The notes: generated by a model from the letters alone, not told the origin. DNA of 64,000 nucleotides from Paenibacillus sp. FSL K6-1096 (GCF_037977055.1 NZ_CP150274.1:2232001-2296000), one strand, 5' to 3'; counted from the first letter of the stretch, positions 26,035 through 35,146 are shown. Numbers and translations are program-made.

Positions 26035-27996
26035 ATGTCATTGTTAAGTGAGCTTATCGGGCACAGTCTGGAGCAGGCTGTCCGCATCATCTCCGCAGAG
26101 CTCGGCCAAGCCGGGCTCCCTCAGGGAACCGTGGCGCTGGAGCAGCCTGCGAATGCCGAGCACGGGGATTATTCCAGCAATATCGCCATGCAGCTGGCCC
26201 GTCCTCTGCGCAAGTCACCGCTTGCCATCGCAGAGCTGATTGCCGCAGAGCTCCAGGCGTCAGGTTCGGTGAACGGGCTGGTACAGAGTGTCCGCGTAGC
26301 TGCGCCGGGCTTCATTAACCTGTACTTGAATTGGCGGGCGTGGGCAGAGGCCAAGGATGATTTTGCGCTGCCGCAGAGTCATGGAACGAAGATCATTGTC
26401 GAGCATACCTCAGTTAACCCGAATAAAAGCATGCACGTAGGGCATCTGAGAAACGCCTGCATCGGAGATGCGCTGGTGCGAATGCTGCGGGCCACCGGCC
26501 ATACCGTTGAGGTGCACAACTACGTGGATGATCTCGGCAATCAGCTGGCTGATACGGTGGCCGGTCTGCTGCATGTTCCGCTGGCGGGCGGGCATGTCCG
26601 GTTCGGCGATTACTGCTGGGATATTTACGCTGAGATCAACAAGACGTATGCACAGCATCCTGAGACGGTCCAGAAGCGGACAGAGATTCTCCACGCGCTG
26701 GAGGAAGGGGACGGCAACACCGCCTGGATGGGCGCGCTGGTCGCCGGGCAGATCGTCAGAGAGCATGTTGAGGAGATGCGCGGCTTCGGCATTGACTACG
26801 ACCTGCTGGTGTGGGAGAGCAGCATTCTGAGAGAGGGCTTCTGGTCAGCGGCATTCAGCCTGCTGTCGCAGACAGGGGTGTTCGTTCAGGAGACGGAGGG
26901 CAAGCTGGCCGGCTGCTGGATTCTGAAGCAATCCGCTGAAGACACGGAAGCAGACACGCTTGAGGAGCATCAGAAGGATAAGGTGCTGGTGCGCTCGAAC
27001 GGGATTTTGACCTATACGGCCAAGGATATCGCTTATCATCTGTGGAAATTCGGACTGCTGGACAAGGACTTCAAGTATAGCGAGTTCAGCAGCGGGCTGT
27101 GGACGACCGGCTTGACGGGGCAGGCGCTGCCTTTTGGACAGGCGGACCGGGTGGTGAATGTCATTGATTACCGGCAGGAGTATCCTCAGGCGATGGTGAA
27201 GCAGGCTCTCCAGGCGCTGGGGTTCGGCGCACAAGCGGACTCGCTGCATCATGTCAGCTACGGCGTCGTCTCGCTGAGTCCCGCTTCTGCGGCTGAGCTT
27301 GGCATCGATACCTCCAGCGGCAAAAGCTCCTACGCCATGTCCGGGCGCCAGGGAATCGGCATCAAGGTCGCCGACCTCGTCCGGCTTATGGAGGATACCA
27401 TCGAAGCGACCCGTTCGGATAAAAACGGGCTGTCCAGCCGGCTCATCGCCACCGCTGCCATCCGTTACTACCTGCTGCGCTTCAATCTGGGCACCGAGAT
27501 TGTGTTCGACTTCAAGCAGGCGATGGAAATCTCCGGCAATACCGGCGTCTACCTGATGTACGCTTATGCCCGGGCCAGCCGGGTAATTAGTAAGGGCTTG
27601 GCGGCCGAGGGTGCGGGCGGTGTGGACATGAGCGAAGTGACTGCGGGTAATGCGGGTGTGGAAGCTGCGGGCAGTTGGGGCAAGGACACGGACAAAGCAG
27701 CCAGCGGGCTGCCGCCCTTCCCGGCGCAGCTTGAAGCCGCTGAGCTTGCCCTGTTGAGACAGCTCAGCTTGTGGCAGGACACACTGTACACAGCCAGCCG
27801 GGAGCTGACGCCGAATACGATCTGCAATTATGCCCATAGTCTGGCCTCGCTGTTCAATAACTTCTACTCCGCCTGCCCGATCCTCAAAGGCAGTGAGGCC
27901 AGCATCGCCTTCCGCTTGTGGCTGACCCGCAGCTTCACCGCCACCCTGGGCGAGGCGCTGGATGTGCTGGGCCTGCCCAAGCCGGAGCGGATGTAA
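26035..27996 (+). CDS. argS: arginine--tRNA ligase
   Basis: Class I aminoacyl-tRNA synthetase charging tRNA-Arg. The 653-residue protein has the ArgRS N-terminal Add-1 domain, the HIGH motif as HVGH at 134-137 (preceded by EHTSVNPNKSMHVGH), the KMSKS region as MSGRQGIGIKV, and the DALR anticodon-binding domain. It is about 90 residues longer than the usual Firmicute enzyme. Part of the excess is a low-complexity insert before the DALR domain (GGVDMSEVTAGNAGVEAAG and onwards). It is controlled by the upstream T-box and lies between two tRNA-Arg(UCU) genes. A second, shorter argS may exist elsewhere in the genome. Confidence 0.95.
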   Translation: MSLLSELIGHSLEQAVRIISAELGQAGLPQGTVALEQPANAEHGDYSSNIAMQLARPLRKSPLAIAELIAAELQASGSVNGLVQSVRVAAPGFINLYLNWRAWAEAKDDFALPQSHGTKIIVEHTSVNPNKSMHVGHLRNACIGDALVRMLRATGHTVEVHNYVDDLGNQLADTVAGLLHVPLAGGHVRFGDYCWDIYAEINKTYAQHPETVQKRTEILHALEEGDGNTAWMGALVAGQIVREHVEEMRGFGIDYDLLVWESSILREGFWSAAFSLLSQTGVFVQETEGKLAGCWILKQSAEDTEADTLEEHQKDKVLVRSNGILTYTAKDIAYHLWKFGLLDKDFKYSEFSSGLWTTGLTGQALPFGQADRVVNVIDYRQEYPQAMVKQALQALGFGAQADSLHHVSYGVVSLSPASAAELGIDTSSGKSSYAMSGRQGIGIKVADLVRLMEDTIEATRSDKNGLSSRLIATAAIRYYLLRFNLGTEIVFDFKQAMEISGNTGVYLMYAYARASRVISKGLAAEGAGGVDMSEVTAGNAGVEAAGSWGKDTDKAASGLPPFPAQLEAAELALLRQLSLWQDTLYTASRELTPNTICNYAHSLASLFNNFYSACPILKGSEASIAFRLWLTRSFTATLGEALDVLGLPKPERM

Positions 27997-28015
27997 GCCC
28001 AGTAATGAGTATTAC

Positions 28016-28195
28016 GCGGACACAGAGGACCTTATTTGCCGAAAAAGCGTGATTTCCTCCCCGCTGCGGACTCAGAAGCTCTTATACTACCCTTTGGAGC
28101 TGAAATCGGGCTAAATCTGGTTACTTAACGGATTCTGAGTCCGTCCAGCCTGCGGACAGGCCGGAATCCGCCAAAATAGGGGATTTACAGTCCGC
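28016..28195. repeat. four-word 51-bp-period element, GCGGACT type (E5)
   Basis: The 180-bp element begins GCGGACACAGAGGACCTTAT, and a second direct word, GCGGACTCAGAAGC, starts at 28066. Inverted words end at 28144 (TTCTGAGTCCGT) and 28195 (TTTACAGTCCGC). The core is CCTTTGGAGCTGAAATCGGG. On the minus strand it resembles E2 and E3 over GGCGGATTCC, GCCTGTCCGCAGG and CAGAATCCGTTAAGTAACC. It follows argS and faces the convergent tRNA-Arg. Confidence 0.85.
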
Positions 28196-28246
28196 GAAGT
28201 TCGAGTAAGGTTCGCTAACCGTCCGGGTTCTCATCCCCCCGGACGC

Positions 28247-28276
28247 CAAAACAGCCTTCCAGAGGAAGGCTGTTTT
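28247..28276 (-). terminator. duplicated copy of the tRNA-Arg terminator
   Basis: Arms AAACAGCCTTCC and GGAAGGCTGTTT; identical to the hairpin at 28387-28416 and part of the 140-bp tandem duplication. Confidence 0.7.
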
Positions 28277-28386
28277 TTACGTCCCGGGAGGGATACAGCC
28301 CTTTCGGGCTGATTGCGATGTAATCCTATCGAAGCTTATGCTCCAACGCCCCCGGCTAACCGCCCGGGTTCTCATCCCCCAGACGA

Positions 28387-28416
28387 CAAAACAGCCTTCC
28401 AGAGGAAGGCTGTTTT
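28387..28416 (-). terminator. terminator of second tRNA-Arg
   Basis: Arms AAACAGCCTTCC and GGAAGGCTGTTT, ending in TTTTG on the minus strand, immediately after the tRNA. Confidence 0.8.
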
Positions 28417-28419
28417 TTA

Positions 28420-28493
28420 CGTCCCGGGAGGGATTCGAACCCCCGACCGTGCGCTTAGAAGGCGCATGCTCTATCCAGCTGAGCTACCGGGAC
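28420..28493 (-). tRNA. tRNA-Arg(UCU), second copy
   Basis: Reverse-strand cloverleaf with acceptor GTCCCGG/CCGGGAC, anticodon loop CTTCTAA (TCT) and T-arm GGTTCGAATCC. It differs from the copy at 10950 by only a base or two near the acceptor 3' side (CCCTCCCGGGAC against CCCTTCCGGGAC). No CCA is encoded. Confidence 0.97.
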
Positions 28494-28574
28494 ATGAACA
28501 CTATGTATTAATGCAACGTTATTCATTATAACTGATTCACCAGATTTATCAAGCCTAAAATCTTCCAGAAAAAG

Positions 28575-28608
28575 AAGCTTTCCGTGACCCCCATACACGG
28601 AAAGCTTA
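28575..28608 (-). terminator. terminator of the gene at 28622
   Basis: Arms AAGCTTTCCGTG and CACGGAAAGCTT surround a 10-base loop, followed on the minus strand by CTTTTTCTGG. Confidence 0.85.
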
Positions 28609-28621
28609 TTGATCTATGGTT

Positions 28622-28978
28622 TCAGGGGAGCTGCCGGAAATGCTCGCCCAGTTGCCGCTTCAGGTTGCCGAAGATCAGCAGCTCGCGCTGGAATTTGTAA
28701 CGCTCCTCCTCCGGGCTCATCACAGGGCTGCCGGTGAAGCCGGTAACCGTAACATCCTGGAAGGCATCATGAAGATTGTTGTCGAACCAGTCGGTGTCCG
28801 TATCCGCATCATTCGTCAGAATCCGCACAATCTCGTAGCCGTCCTCGCGCTGGTCCTCCACAATATACACGAGCAGCGGAAGATCGCCTACCGCTCCGGG
28901 CAATACGCCAACCTCTGCGCAGGGCGCGCCGTCGTATTCGGTCATTCTGCGGATTTTGGCGTCTTTAATGTAATACAC
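28622..28978 (-). CDS. hypothetical protein
   Basis: This is a 118-residue acidic protein with no signal peptide or membrane segment. It contains VLPGAVGDLPLLVYIVEDQ and a charged C-terminal helix region (SPEEERYKFQRELLIFGNLK). The start is GTG with AGGAGGGATG upstream. I do not recognise the family. It is divergent from asnB and has its own terminator. Confidence 0.7.
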   Translation of the reverse strand: MYYIKDAKIRRMTEYDGAPCAEVGVLPGAVGDLPLLVYIVEDQREDGYEIVRILTNDADTDTDWFDNNLHDAFQDVTVTGFTGSPVMSPEEERYKFQRELLIFGNLKRQLGEHFRQLP

Positions 28979-29125
28979 TTGTCATCATCCCTCCTGGCTA
29001 ATTTCCCTCTCCCCTAGTGTTCGGATAAGGACATACATTTTATCCCTTCAATCGGCATATATCTGAATTACTTGGCAAAAAAGAAAGGACAGACAACAAT
29101 CGCACAAAAGAGAGGATGAACAGTC

Positions 29126-30970
29126 ATGTGCGGAATAACCGGATTTGTCCAGTGGCGCGGTGATCTTACCGGGCACTCGCAACTGCTTGTCAGAATGACT
29201 GAAACGTTGGCGAACCGCGGACCGGACGCTGCCGGAACCTGGATCTCAGGCCCGATCGCCTTCGGACACCGCCGGCTCAGCGTAATCGACCCGGAGAACG
29301 GTGCACAGCCGATGATTGCCCGCCATGACGATAAGGTGTACGCAATAGTCTACAACGGCGAGTTATATAATGCCCCTGAGCTGAAAAAGGAGCTGAAGCA
29401 GCGCGGACACCATTTTCTCACCGAATGCGATACCGAGGTGCTGCTCCATGCCTATATCGAATGGGGGCCGGATTGCACGGAGAAGCTCAATGGCATCTTC
29501 GCATTTGCCGTCTGGGACAGTCTGCGCGACCAGGTGTTCCTGGCCCGTGACCGTCTGGGCGTGAAGCCGCTGTTCTACAGCCAGGTGGACGATGTCTTCG
29601 TGTTCGGCTCAGAGCCCAAGGCGCTGCTGCAGCATCCCCTGGTCCAGCCGAAGGTCGGCCCGGAAGGACTGGCGGAGATCTTCATCATCGGTCCGGCCCG
29701 CACCCCGGGACAGGGGGTATACCAAGATATATTCGAGCTTCGTCCCGGTCATGCCATGATTTATAGCCGCAGCGGCATCCGTTCTTATGCCTATTGGGAG
29801 CTGGAGAGCGTTCAGCATACGGATAATGTGGAGGAGACGGCGGCGCGGGTGCGCGAATTGCTACAGGATACATTAGAGCGGCAGCTGGTCTCGGATGTTC
29901 CGGTCTGCTCCCTGTTATCCGGCGGGCTGGACTCCAGCGCCTTGACCGCCCTTGCCGTAGATTACTACAACCGGACCGGCCAGGGCCGGGTCGATACCTT
30001 CTCTGTAGATTATGTAGACAACGATAAGCATTTCAAAAGCCATGCCTTCCAGCCCGGCGCAGACGGCCCCTGGATTCAGCGGATGGTCGACGAACTCAAG
30101 ACGAACCATCATTTTATTGCTTTTGACACACCGGAGCTGGTAGCCGCACTCGACAATGCCCTCTACTCCCGCGATCTGCCGGGGATGACCGATGTGGATT
30201 CATCGCTGTATCTGTTCTGCCAGGAGATCAAGAAGAAGGCCACAGTCGCCATCTCCGGCGAAGCTGCGGATGAAATCTTCGGCGGCTACCCCTGGTTCCA
30301 CCGCGAGGATATGCTCTCGTCAGGCACCTTCCCCTGGTCGGTAGCTCCCAAGATGCGCGCCGGACTGTTATCGCCTGAGATTCAGGAGTGGATTCGTCCG
30401 CTGGAATATCTGGGTGACCGCTACAGTGACGCCGTGGCTGAGGTGCCGAAGCTGGATGGCGAGACCGGCAAACAGGCACAGATGCGCGTGATGTCTTATC
30501 TCAATATTACCCGCTTCATGCCGACGCTGCTGGACCGCAAGGACCGGATGAGCATGGGGGTTGGGCTGGAGGTGCGCGTGCCTTATTGCGACCACCGGCT
30601 GGTGCAGTATGTATTCAACATTCCCTGGGAAATTAAGACGGTCGGCAACCGGGAGAAGGGCATTCTGCGCAAAGCGCTGGAGGGTGTACTGCCTGACGAT
30701 GTGCTCTACCGCAAAAAGAGCCCGTACCCCAAAACGCACAACCCCGCTTATCTGAACAGGGTGCGTTCGCAGATGCTGAACATTCTGGATGATCCGTCCT
30801 CACCTATTTTACCGCTGATTAATCCGGCCAAAATCCGCGAGATCGCCGCATCACCGGAGTCCTCCACCAACCTGCCGTGGTTCGGCCAGCTGATGTCCGG
30901 CCCGCAATTATTTGCTTATCTGGCCCAGGTCAACCTGTGGCTGAAGACATACAATGTGTCCATCGGCTGA
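29126..30970 (+). CDS. asnB: asparagine synthase (glutamine-hydrolysing)
   Basis: It transfers glutamine-derived ammonia to aspartate using ATP. The 614-residue protein has the N-terminal glutaminase with catalytic Cys2 (MCGITGF), the conserved YNGELYNA, and the synthetase domain with the pyrophosphate loop LLSGGLDSSALTA near 263-275 and SGEAADEIFGGY. The length fits the AsnB (B. subtilis AsnB/AsnO) class. A strong terminator follows. No nearby gene suggests a special substrate. Confidence 0.94.
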   Translation: MCGITGFVQWRGDLTGHSQLLVRMTETLANRGPDAAGTWISGPIAFGHRRLSVIDPENGAQPMIARHDDKVYAIVYNGELYNAPELKKELKQRGHHFLTECDTEVLLHAYIEWGPDCTEKLNGIFAFAVWDSLRDQVFLARDRLGVKPLFYSQVDDVFVFGSEPKALLQHPLVQPKVGPEGLAEIFIIGPARTPGQGVYQDIFELRPGHAMIYSRSGIRSYAYWELESVQHTDNVEETAARVRELLQDTLERQLVSDVPVCSLLSGGLDSSALTALAVDYYNRTGQGRVDTFSVDYVDNDKHFKSHAFQPGADGPWIQRMVDELKTNHHFIAFDTPELVAALDNALYSRDLPGMTDVDSSLYLFCQEIKKKATVAISGEAADEIFGGYPWFHREDMLSSGTFPWSVAPKMRAGLLSPEIQEWIRPLEYLGDRYSDAVAEVPKLDGETGKQAQMRVMSYLNITRFMPTLLDRKDRMSMGVGLEVRVPYCDHRLVQYVFNIPWEIKTVGNREKGILRKALEGVLPDDVLYRKKSPYPKTHNPAYLNRVRSQMLNILDDPSSPILPLINPAKIREIAASPESSTNLPWFGQLMSGPQLFAYLAQVNLWLKTYNVSIG

Positions 30971-30980
30971 TGCGCTCATA

Positions 30981-31026
30981 CAAAAGCAGGGGCTCTCTTT
31001 TAAGAGAACCGCTGCTTTTGTTTTTT
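30981..31026. terminator. terminator between asnB and the methyltransferase gene
   Basis: Arms CAAAAGCAGGGGCTCTC and GAGAACCGCTGCTTTTG (minor mismatches), then TTTTTT on the plus strand. The genes are convergent, so it may act on both. Confidence 0.85.
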
Positions 31027-31032
31027 CCAGCC

Positions 31033-31788
31033 TTATTTCTCAGCGCAAATCATGAACATCGGGGTTGACCGGTTCAAGACCTGCTGCTTCTCGTCCATAA
31101 CCTTACCGTTAAGATTCTCTTCCGTGTAGACAGCGGAGAAGCCCAACTCTTGAAGTGCCCGTACATCCCACTCCGGACGCCATTCCCGGGTCAGCGGCAA
31201 GGCAAGGCCCAGACGGTCTGTCTCTTCAATGTCCTTGTGATGCGGAAGCTCACCATAGCCCTTATCGACATAAGCCTGCCGGTCCTCTGCATGCTTCCGC
31301 GCCATCTCTTCATCCCACAGATGACGGTTCCAGTTGGCATCGAACACCAGCAGCCGTCCTCCCGGCTTGAGTACCCTTCCCCATTCCTGGTAGGCCGCCT
31401 GCGGATCGGCAAGACTCCAGGTGACATTGCGGCACACGATTAGATCAAAGCTCTCCGCAGCGAAATCCAGCTTATGCGAATCCATCTTGCGGAACGTTAC
31501 GTTGACTCCTTCGCGGCTGGAATGGAGACGCGCCTCTTCCAGCATATTATCTGTACAGTCAATGGCCGTAACCAAATGTCCGGCGCTTGAGAGAATAACG
31601 GAGAAGAAGCCGGGGCCGCAGCCAATATCCAGAACATGCAGGCTTTCCTTCTGCGGAGCATTATTGAGGATAAGCTTCAGCCAGGCCTCACGCTGGAACC
31701 CGTTCAGTTCCTTTTGAATACCTTCACTATACAGCTCTGCTTCGCCTTCCCAATACTGTTCTACCTCTTGTTGTATACTCAATGTCAT
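31033..31788 (-). CDS. class I SAM-dependent methyltransferase in the ABC importer operon
   Basis: This is a 251-residue Rossmann-fold methyltransferase with motif I LDIGCGPGFF at about 52-61, the acidic motif AIDCTDNMLEEA, and a later LKPGGRLLVFD. The substrate is unknown. It is the last gene of the importer operon, 30 bases after the substrate-binding protein, with an AAGGAG site before the ATG. The operon is preceded by a Zur-like box, so a role in making, modifying or recycling a metal-binding compound is possible, but that is inference. It does not resemble nicotianamine-synthase-like CntL. Confidence 0.88.
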   Translation of the reverse strand: MTLSIQQEVEQYWEGEAELYSEGIQKELNGFQREAWLKLILNNAPQKESLHVLDIGCGPGFFSVILSSAGHLVTAIDCTDNMLEEARLHSSREGVNVTFRKMDSHKLDFAAESFDLIVCRNVTWSLADPQAAYQEWGRVLKPGGRLLVFDANWNRHLWDEEMARKHAEDRQAYVDKGYGELPHHKDIEETDRLGLALPLTREWRPEWDVRALQELGFSAVYTEENLNGKVMDEKQQVLNRSTPMFMICAEK

Positions 31789-31818
31789 TCACTCCTTCTC
31801 TTCTAGTACATTACCTTA

Positions 31819-33495
31819 TTATTTAGTACCCGCGTCCAGCTGGTTCCACAAGATTGGTGTGAACGTGGTGTATCCGGGCTTGAATCCGGTCACCCTATGA
31901 TTTACAGCCAATATGTCATCAGGGAAATACACAGCTGCGAACATTGCTTCCTGATACATTCTCATGAATATGGCATCATAGGCACTCTGGCGTTTCTGAA
32001 GATCCATGGCTCCGACGGCGGTGTCAATCTGTGCTTCCAGCTCCGCATCTGACCATACCACAGCAGGTGCTTCAGCGGTCCGGTGGAACAGGGACAACAG
32101 GAACGAATGCGGATTATAGGCATCATCATAGGTCCGGTACAGGATAAGATCGTAGGCTTTGGTTGTCCATAAGGCATCATAATAGGCATTCGGCTCTAGC
32201 ACCTGAAGACGGACAGCAATACCAATCTCCTGAAGCTCGGATTGAATCAGCTCACTGATGGCCTTCCATTCCGGATATTCCGCTTGCTGCAGCACGAAAT
32301 TGAATTCAAGCGGCTTTCCATCCTTCTCGGCAATTCCGTCTCCATCCGTATCCTTATACCCGGCAGCTTCCAGCAGCTGCTTTGCTTCCCCGGGATCGAA
32401 GCCGTACCAGGTATTGTTTGACTCTGTGACATAGGGAACGGTCAGCGGGAACAAGCCCTTGGTCTCCTGTCCAATACCGTTCATAAGATCGTCTACAATG
32501 CTTTTTTTGTTAACCGCGAGATTAATCGCTTTGCGGACGTTCAGATCCTGCAGCGCAGACGTATTATAGTTGAAAATCATGAAATGCGAGCTTGTTCCCG
32601 GTGACTTTTGCAGGCTTAGTGAGGCATCTGCTTCAATCACAGGTACACTTTCGACCGGGATTTTCCCCATTTGTCCCCCGGCAATATCTACAGCCCCGCT
32701 CTGCAGCGCCAGTATTCTGGACTGCGGATCAGGGATAACCTTCATAATGATTCTGGACAGCTTCGGCATGTCTCCCCAGTAATTAGGATTTCTTACGAGC
32801 ACAGCCTCCTGATCCGTCTTATAGCTCTCTGCCATCCAAGGGCCGGTTCCTACCGCCCGGACGAATGTACCGTTAATATCGCCTGCAGGCTCCACTGCGG
32901 TAGGGCTGATTATCCTTACAGGTCTTGCAAAGGACAGCTCGGTCAGGAACGGATAGTAGGCTTTATTGAATGTCATAGTAAGGGTATGCTCGTCCACAAC
33001 ATCAAGAGATTCCATGGCGGTAGCTACATTCAGCGAATTGGCCGGGTCCTTAATCCAGCGTTCGAAGGAGAACTTGACCGCAGCCGCGTTAAATTCCGTA
33101 CCGTCTGAGAATTTAACCCCCTGGCGCAGATGGAAGGTGTATACCTTCCCATCCTCTGAGATGTCCCATGACTCGGCAAGCGAAGGCAGAATTTCCCCCT
33201 TCTCGCCATACTCCACTAATCCGTCATATATCATCGCATGCACATTCATCGAGCCGTTATAGGCCCCGGCATCCAGCTGGTAGAGACCGGCATCAGCCGA
33301 TATGGCCACAGTGAGCGTCTTATCCTGGGCTTCAGAGGCCTGCGCAGCTCCATTCCCTGCATTAGGACTTACGCCGGCTGAGGAAGTGCTGCTGTTATCC
33401 GGGCTGCTGCAGCCTGACATTCCTATAATGATTACAAGAAACATGAAGAATAGCGTTGTTGTTAATAGATTTTTTGACTTTGAGCCGGTTCTCAT
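31819..33495 (-). CDS. oligopeptide/nickel-type ABC substrate-binding lipoprotein
   Basis: This is a 558-residue family-5 solute-binding protein (OppA/NikA/CntA type) with a lipoprotein signal peptide ending GMSGC (cysteine 29). The domain starts at about residue 60 with LTVAISADAGLYQLD and contains SLAESWDISEDGKVYTFHLR. NikA-like proteins bind metal-chelate complexes, others bind peptides; the ligand cannot be read by eye. It overlaps the preceding ATPase gene by 4 bases (ATGA). The Zur-like operator ahead of the operon favours a zinc-chelate ligand. Confidence 0.9.
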   Translation of the reverse strand: MRTGSKSKNLLTTTLFFMFLVIIIGMSGCSSPDNSSTSSAGVSPNAGNGAAQASEAQDKTLTVAISADAGLYQLDAGAYNGSMNVHAMIYDGLVEYGEKGEILPSLAESWDISEDGKVYTFHLRQGVKFSDGTEFNAAAVKFSFERWIKDPANSLNVATAMESLDVVDEHTLTMTFNKAYYPFLTELSFARPVRIISPTAVEPAGDINGTFVRAVGTGPWMAESYKTDQEAVLVRNPNYWGDMPKLSRIIMKVIPDPQSRILALQSGAVDIAGGQMGKIPVESVPVIEADASLSLQKSPGTSSHFMIFNYNTSALQDLNVRKAINLAVNKKSIVDDLMNGIGQETKGLFPLTVPYVTESNNTWYGFDPGEAKQLLEAAGYKDTDGDGIAEKDGKPLEFNFVLQQAEYPEWKAISELIQSELQEIGIAVRLQVLEPNAYYDALWTTKAYDLILYRTYDDAYNPHSFLLSLFHRTAEAPAVVWSDAELEAQIDTAVGAMDLQKRQSAYDAIFMRMYQEAMFAAVYFPDDILAVNHRVTGFKPGYTTFTPILWNQLDAGTK

Positions 33496-34319
33496 TCTCT
33501 GTACTCCTTTTCTCTGTCTTTTCTCCTGAAGCGGGGGTCTTGCACGGGTACCGAGGAGAGCAAGCTTCGGGTGTACGGGTGTGCTGCCTGCTGCATGATG
33601 TGCTCACCTGATTGCTTCTCCACAATTTCCCCTTGATGCATCACAGCTACACTGTCACAGAAGCGGTTTACGACCGACAAGTCATGTGTAATGAACACGT
33701 AGGATAGTCCCAATTCACGCTTTAATTCCTGCAACAGATCCATCATCTGCTTGCGCAGGGTGACATCGAGACTGGAGAACGGTTCATCACAGATAATCAG
33801 CTCCGGGCGCAGTGCAATCGCTCTGGCAATTCCGATCCTTTGCTGCTGGCCGCCGCTGAGCTCATGCGGATAACTGTGTATATGCTGCCGCTTAAGTCCT
33901 ACAAGCTCCAGCGTGTCAGCTGCGATAGCCCGGCGCGCACTGCCCTTCCTCTCCCCGTAGTTCCGCAGAGGCTCTCCAATGATTTGCTCTACGGTGTACA
34001 ACGGATTGAAGGAAGCCAGGCTGTTCTGGAACACCATCTGCATCCTGCTGCGGATCTTACGCATTTCACTGAAGCTCCAGTCTGTATAATCCATACTTCG
34101 GTACAGCACTCTGCCGGAGGAGGGTTTCTCCAGTCCCAGCAAAAGCCGGGCCAAGGTGCTCTTTCCGCAGCCGCTTTCACCCACCAATCCCAGGGTCTCT
34201 CCGCTTTCCAGACTGAAGGACAGATTGTTCACAGCATGCACACTTCGGGCATCAGGTGTGAACCACCCCCTTTTCAAGCTATATTGTTTGTTCAGGCCTA
34301 CAGCCTCCAACAGCTTCAC
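33492..34319 (-). CDS. ABC importer ATP-binding protein (second, NikE/OppF type)
   Basis: This 275-residue ATPase has Walker A GESGCGKS at 47-54, a Q-loop region MQMVFQN, signature LSGGQQQR near 153, and Walker B LIICDEPFSSLD. It pairs with the upstream ATPase to energise the importer. The start is GTG. It is coupled to the binding-protein gene by a 4-base overlap and follows the first ATPase by 41 bases. Confidence 0.93.
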   Translation of the reverse strand: MKLLEAVGLNKQYSLKRGWFTPDARSVHAVNNLSFSLESGETLGLVGESGCGKSTLARLLLGLEKPSSGRVLYRSMDYTDWSFSEMRKIRSRMQMVFQNSLASFNPLYTVEQIIGEPLRNYGERKGSARRAIAADTLELVGLKRQHIHSYPHELSGGQQQRIGIARAIALRPELIICDEPFSSLDVTLRKQMMDLLQELKRELGLSYVFITHDLSVVNRFCDSVAVMHQGEIVEKQSGEHIMQQAAHPYTRSLLSSVPVQDPRFRRKDREKEYRE

Positions 34320-34360
34320 CGATCACCACACTCCCAGCAAATCATGTAATATTATGGTTG

Positions 34361-35146
34361 TTATCTGCAATCCATTAAGTATTTAGTGTAGGGATGCCCG
34401 GGTCTCGAAAAGATGTCAAAGACGTCTCCAGATTCCACAATCCTTCCGGATTTCATCACATATACATAATCTGCAAGCTCGGCGACAACACCGAGATCAT
34501 GCGTAATTAACAGAATACCCATGTCATTCGCCCGTCTGATCCGGTCCAGCTCCTTGAGAATCTGTGCCTGAATGGTCACATCCAGCGCCGTCGTAGGTTC
34601 ATCTGCAATAAGCAAGCTGGCCCCGGACGCCAGTGCGATAGCAATCATGACCCGTTGGCACATCCCGCCGCTGATTTGAAAAGGATATTTATGAAACAGC
34701 TCTGCCGGATTGCCCAGGCCTGCCTGCCGCATCTGCTCCATGGCCAGCTGCTTGGCTTCTTGTGCAGTGGCTTGCCGGTGCAGGCTAATCGTCTCCATGA
34801 TCTGCCTCCCGATAGGGAGTACCGGATTCAGTGCATTCATCGGATCTTGAAAAATAACAGCCATTTCCGTTCCCCGGAGCTTTCTTAGCTGGCGGGGGGA
34901 GCACTCCCGGAGATTGCTGCCGCGCAGCCAGATGTCTCCGCTGTCAATGAAGCCTGGAGGACCGAGCAGTCCCAGAATAGACATCGCTGTAACACTTTTC
35001 CCGCTGCCGCTCTCGCCAACCAGAGCAACGATCTGCCCAGGTCTCACTTCGAGACTGACATCCTCTACAGCCCGGACTTGCTGACCACCTGTATGAAAGC
35101 TGGTGTATAAGCGGCTGACCTTCAGCAGTGCGGATTCGTTTATCAT
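34361..35146 (-). CDS. ABC importer ATP-binding protein (first, NikD/OppD type)
   Basis: This is an ATPase of about 261 residues with Walker A GESGSGKS at 44-51, the segment [15 protein letters not shown], signature ISGGMCQR and Walker [13 protein letters not shown]. The ATG at 35146 is preferred. A GTG 15 bases upstream lies directly against the GGGAGGTGA ribosome site, which is better spaced for the ATG. That site overlaps the stop of the permease gene before it. Confidence 0.92.
   Translation of the reverse strand: MINESALLKVSRLYTSFHTGGQQVRAVEDVSLEVRPGQIVALVGESGSGKSVTAMSILGLLGPPGFIDSGDIWLRGSNLRECSPRQLRKLRGTEMAVIFQDPMNALNPVLPIGRQIMETISLHRQATAQEAKQLAMEQMRQAGLGNPAELFHKYPFQISGGMCQRVMIAIALASGASLLIADEPTTALDVTIQAQILKELDRIRRANDMGILLITHDLGVVAELADYVYVMKSGRIVESGDVFDIFSRPGHPYTKYLMDCR

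Larger units (their letters stand above)
28214..28435. repeat. 140-bp tandem duplication of tRNA-Arg 3' end plus terminator
   Basis: Two copies of about 82 bp (28214-28295 and 28355-28435) each contain CTAACC...CGGGTTCTCATCCCCC, the hairpin ACAGCCTTCC/GGAAGGCTGT, and GTCCCGGGAGGGAT. The right copy is the real end of the tRNA at 28420. The left copy keeps only 14 bases of the tRNA 3' end, so it is a remnant. About 60 bases separate them, with a small CAGCCC/GGGCTG hairpin and no gene. The flank also matches the sequence after the first tRNA at 11060-11080. Confidence 0.8.

Noticed and set aside
28313-28531. Plus-strand reading frame containing GGIRTPDRALRRR
   Set aside because: It is the antisense of the tRNA-Arg gene, a common spurious protein call.
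31033-31788. Nicotianamine-synthase-like metallophore gene (CntL)
   Set aside because: The sequence has standard class I SAM motifs (LDIGCGPG, LKPGGRLLV) and lacks features of nicotianamine synthases; no opine dehydrogenase is nearby.
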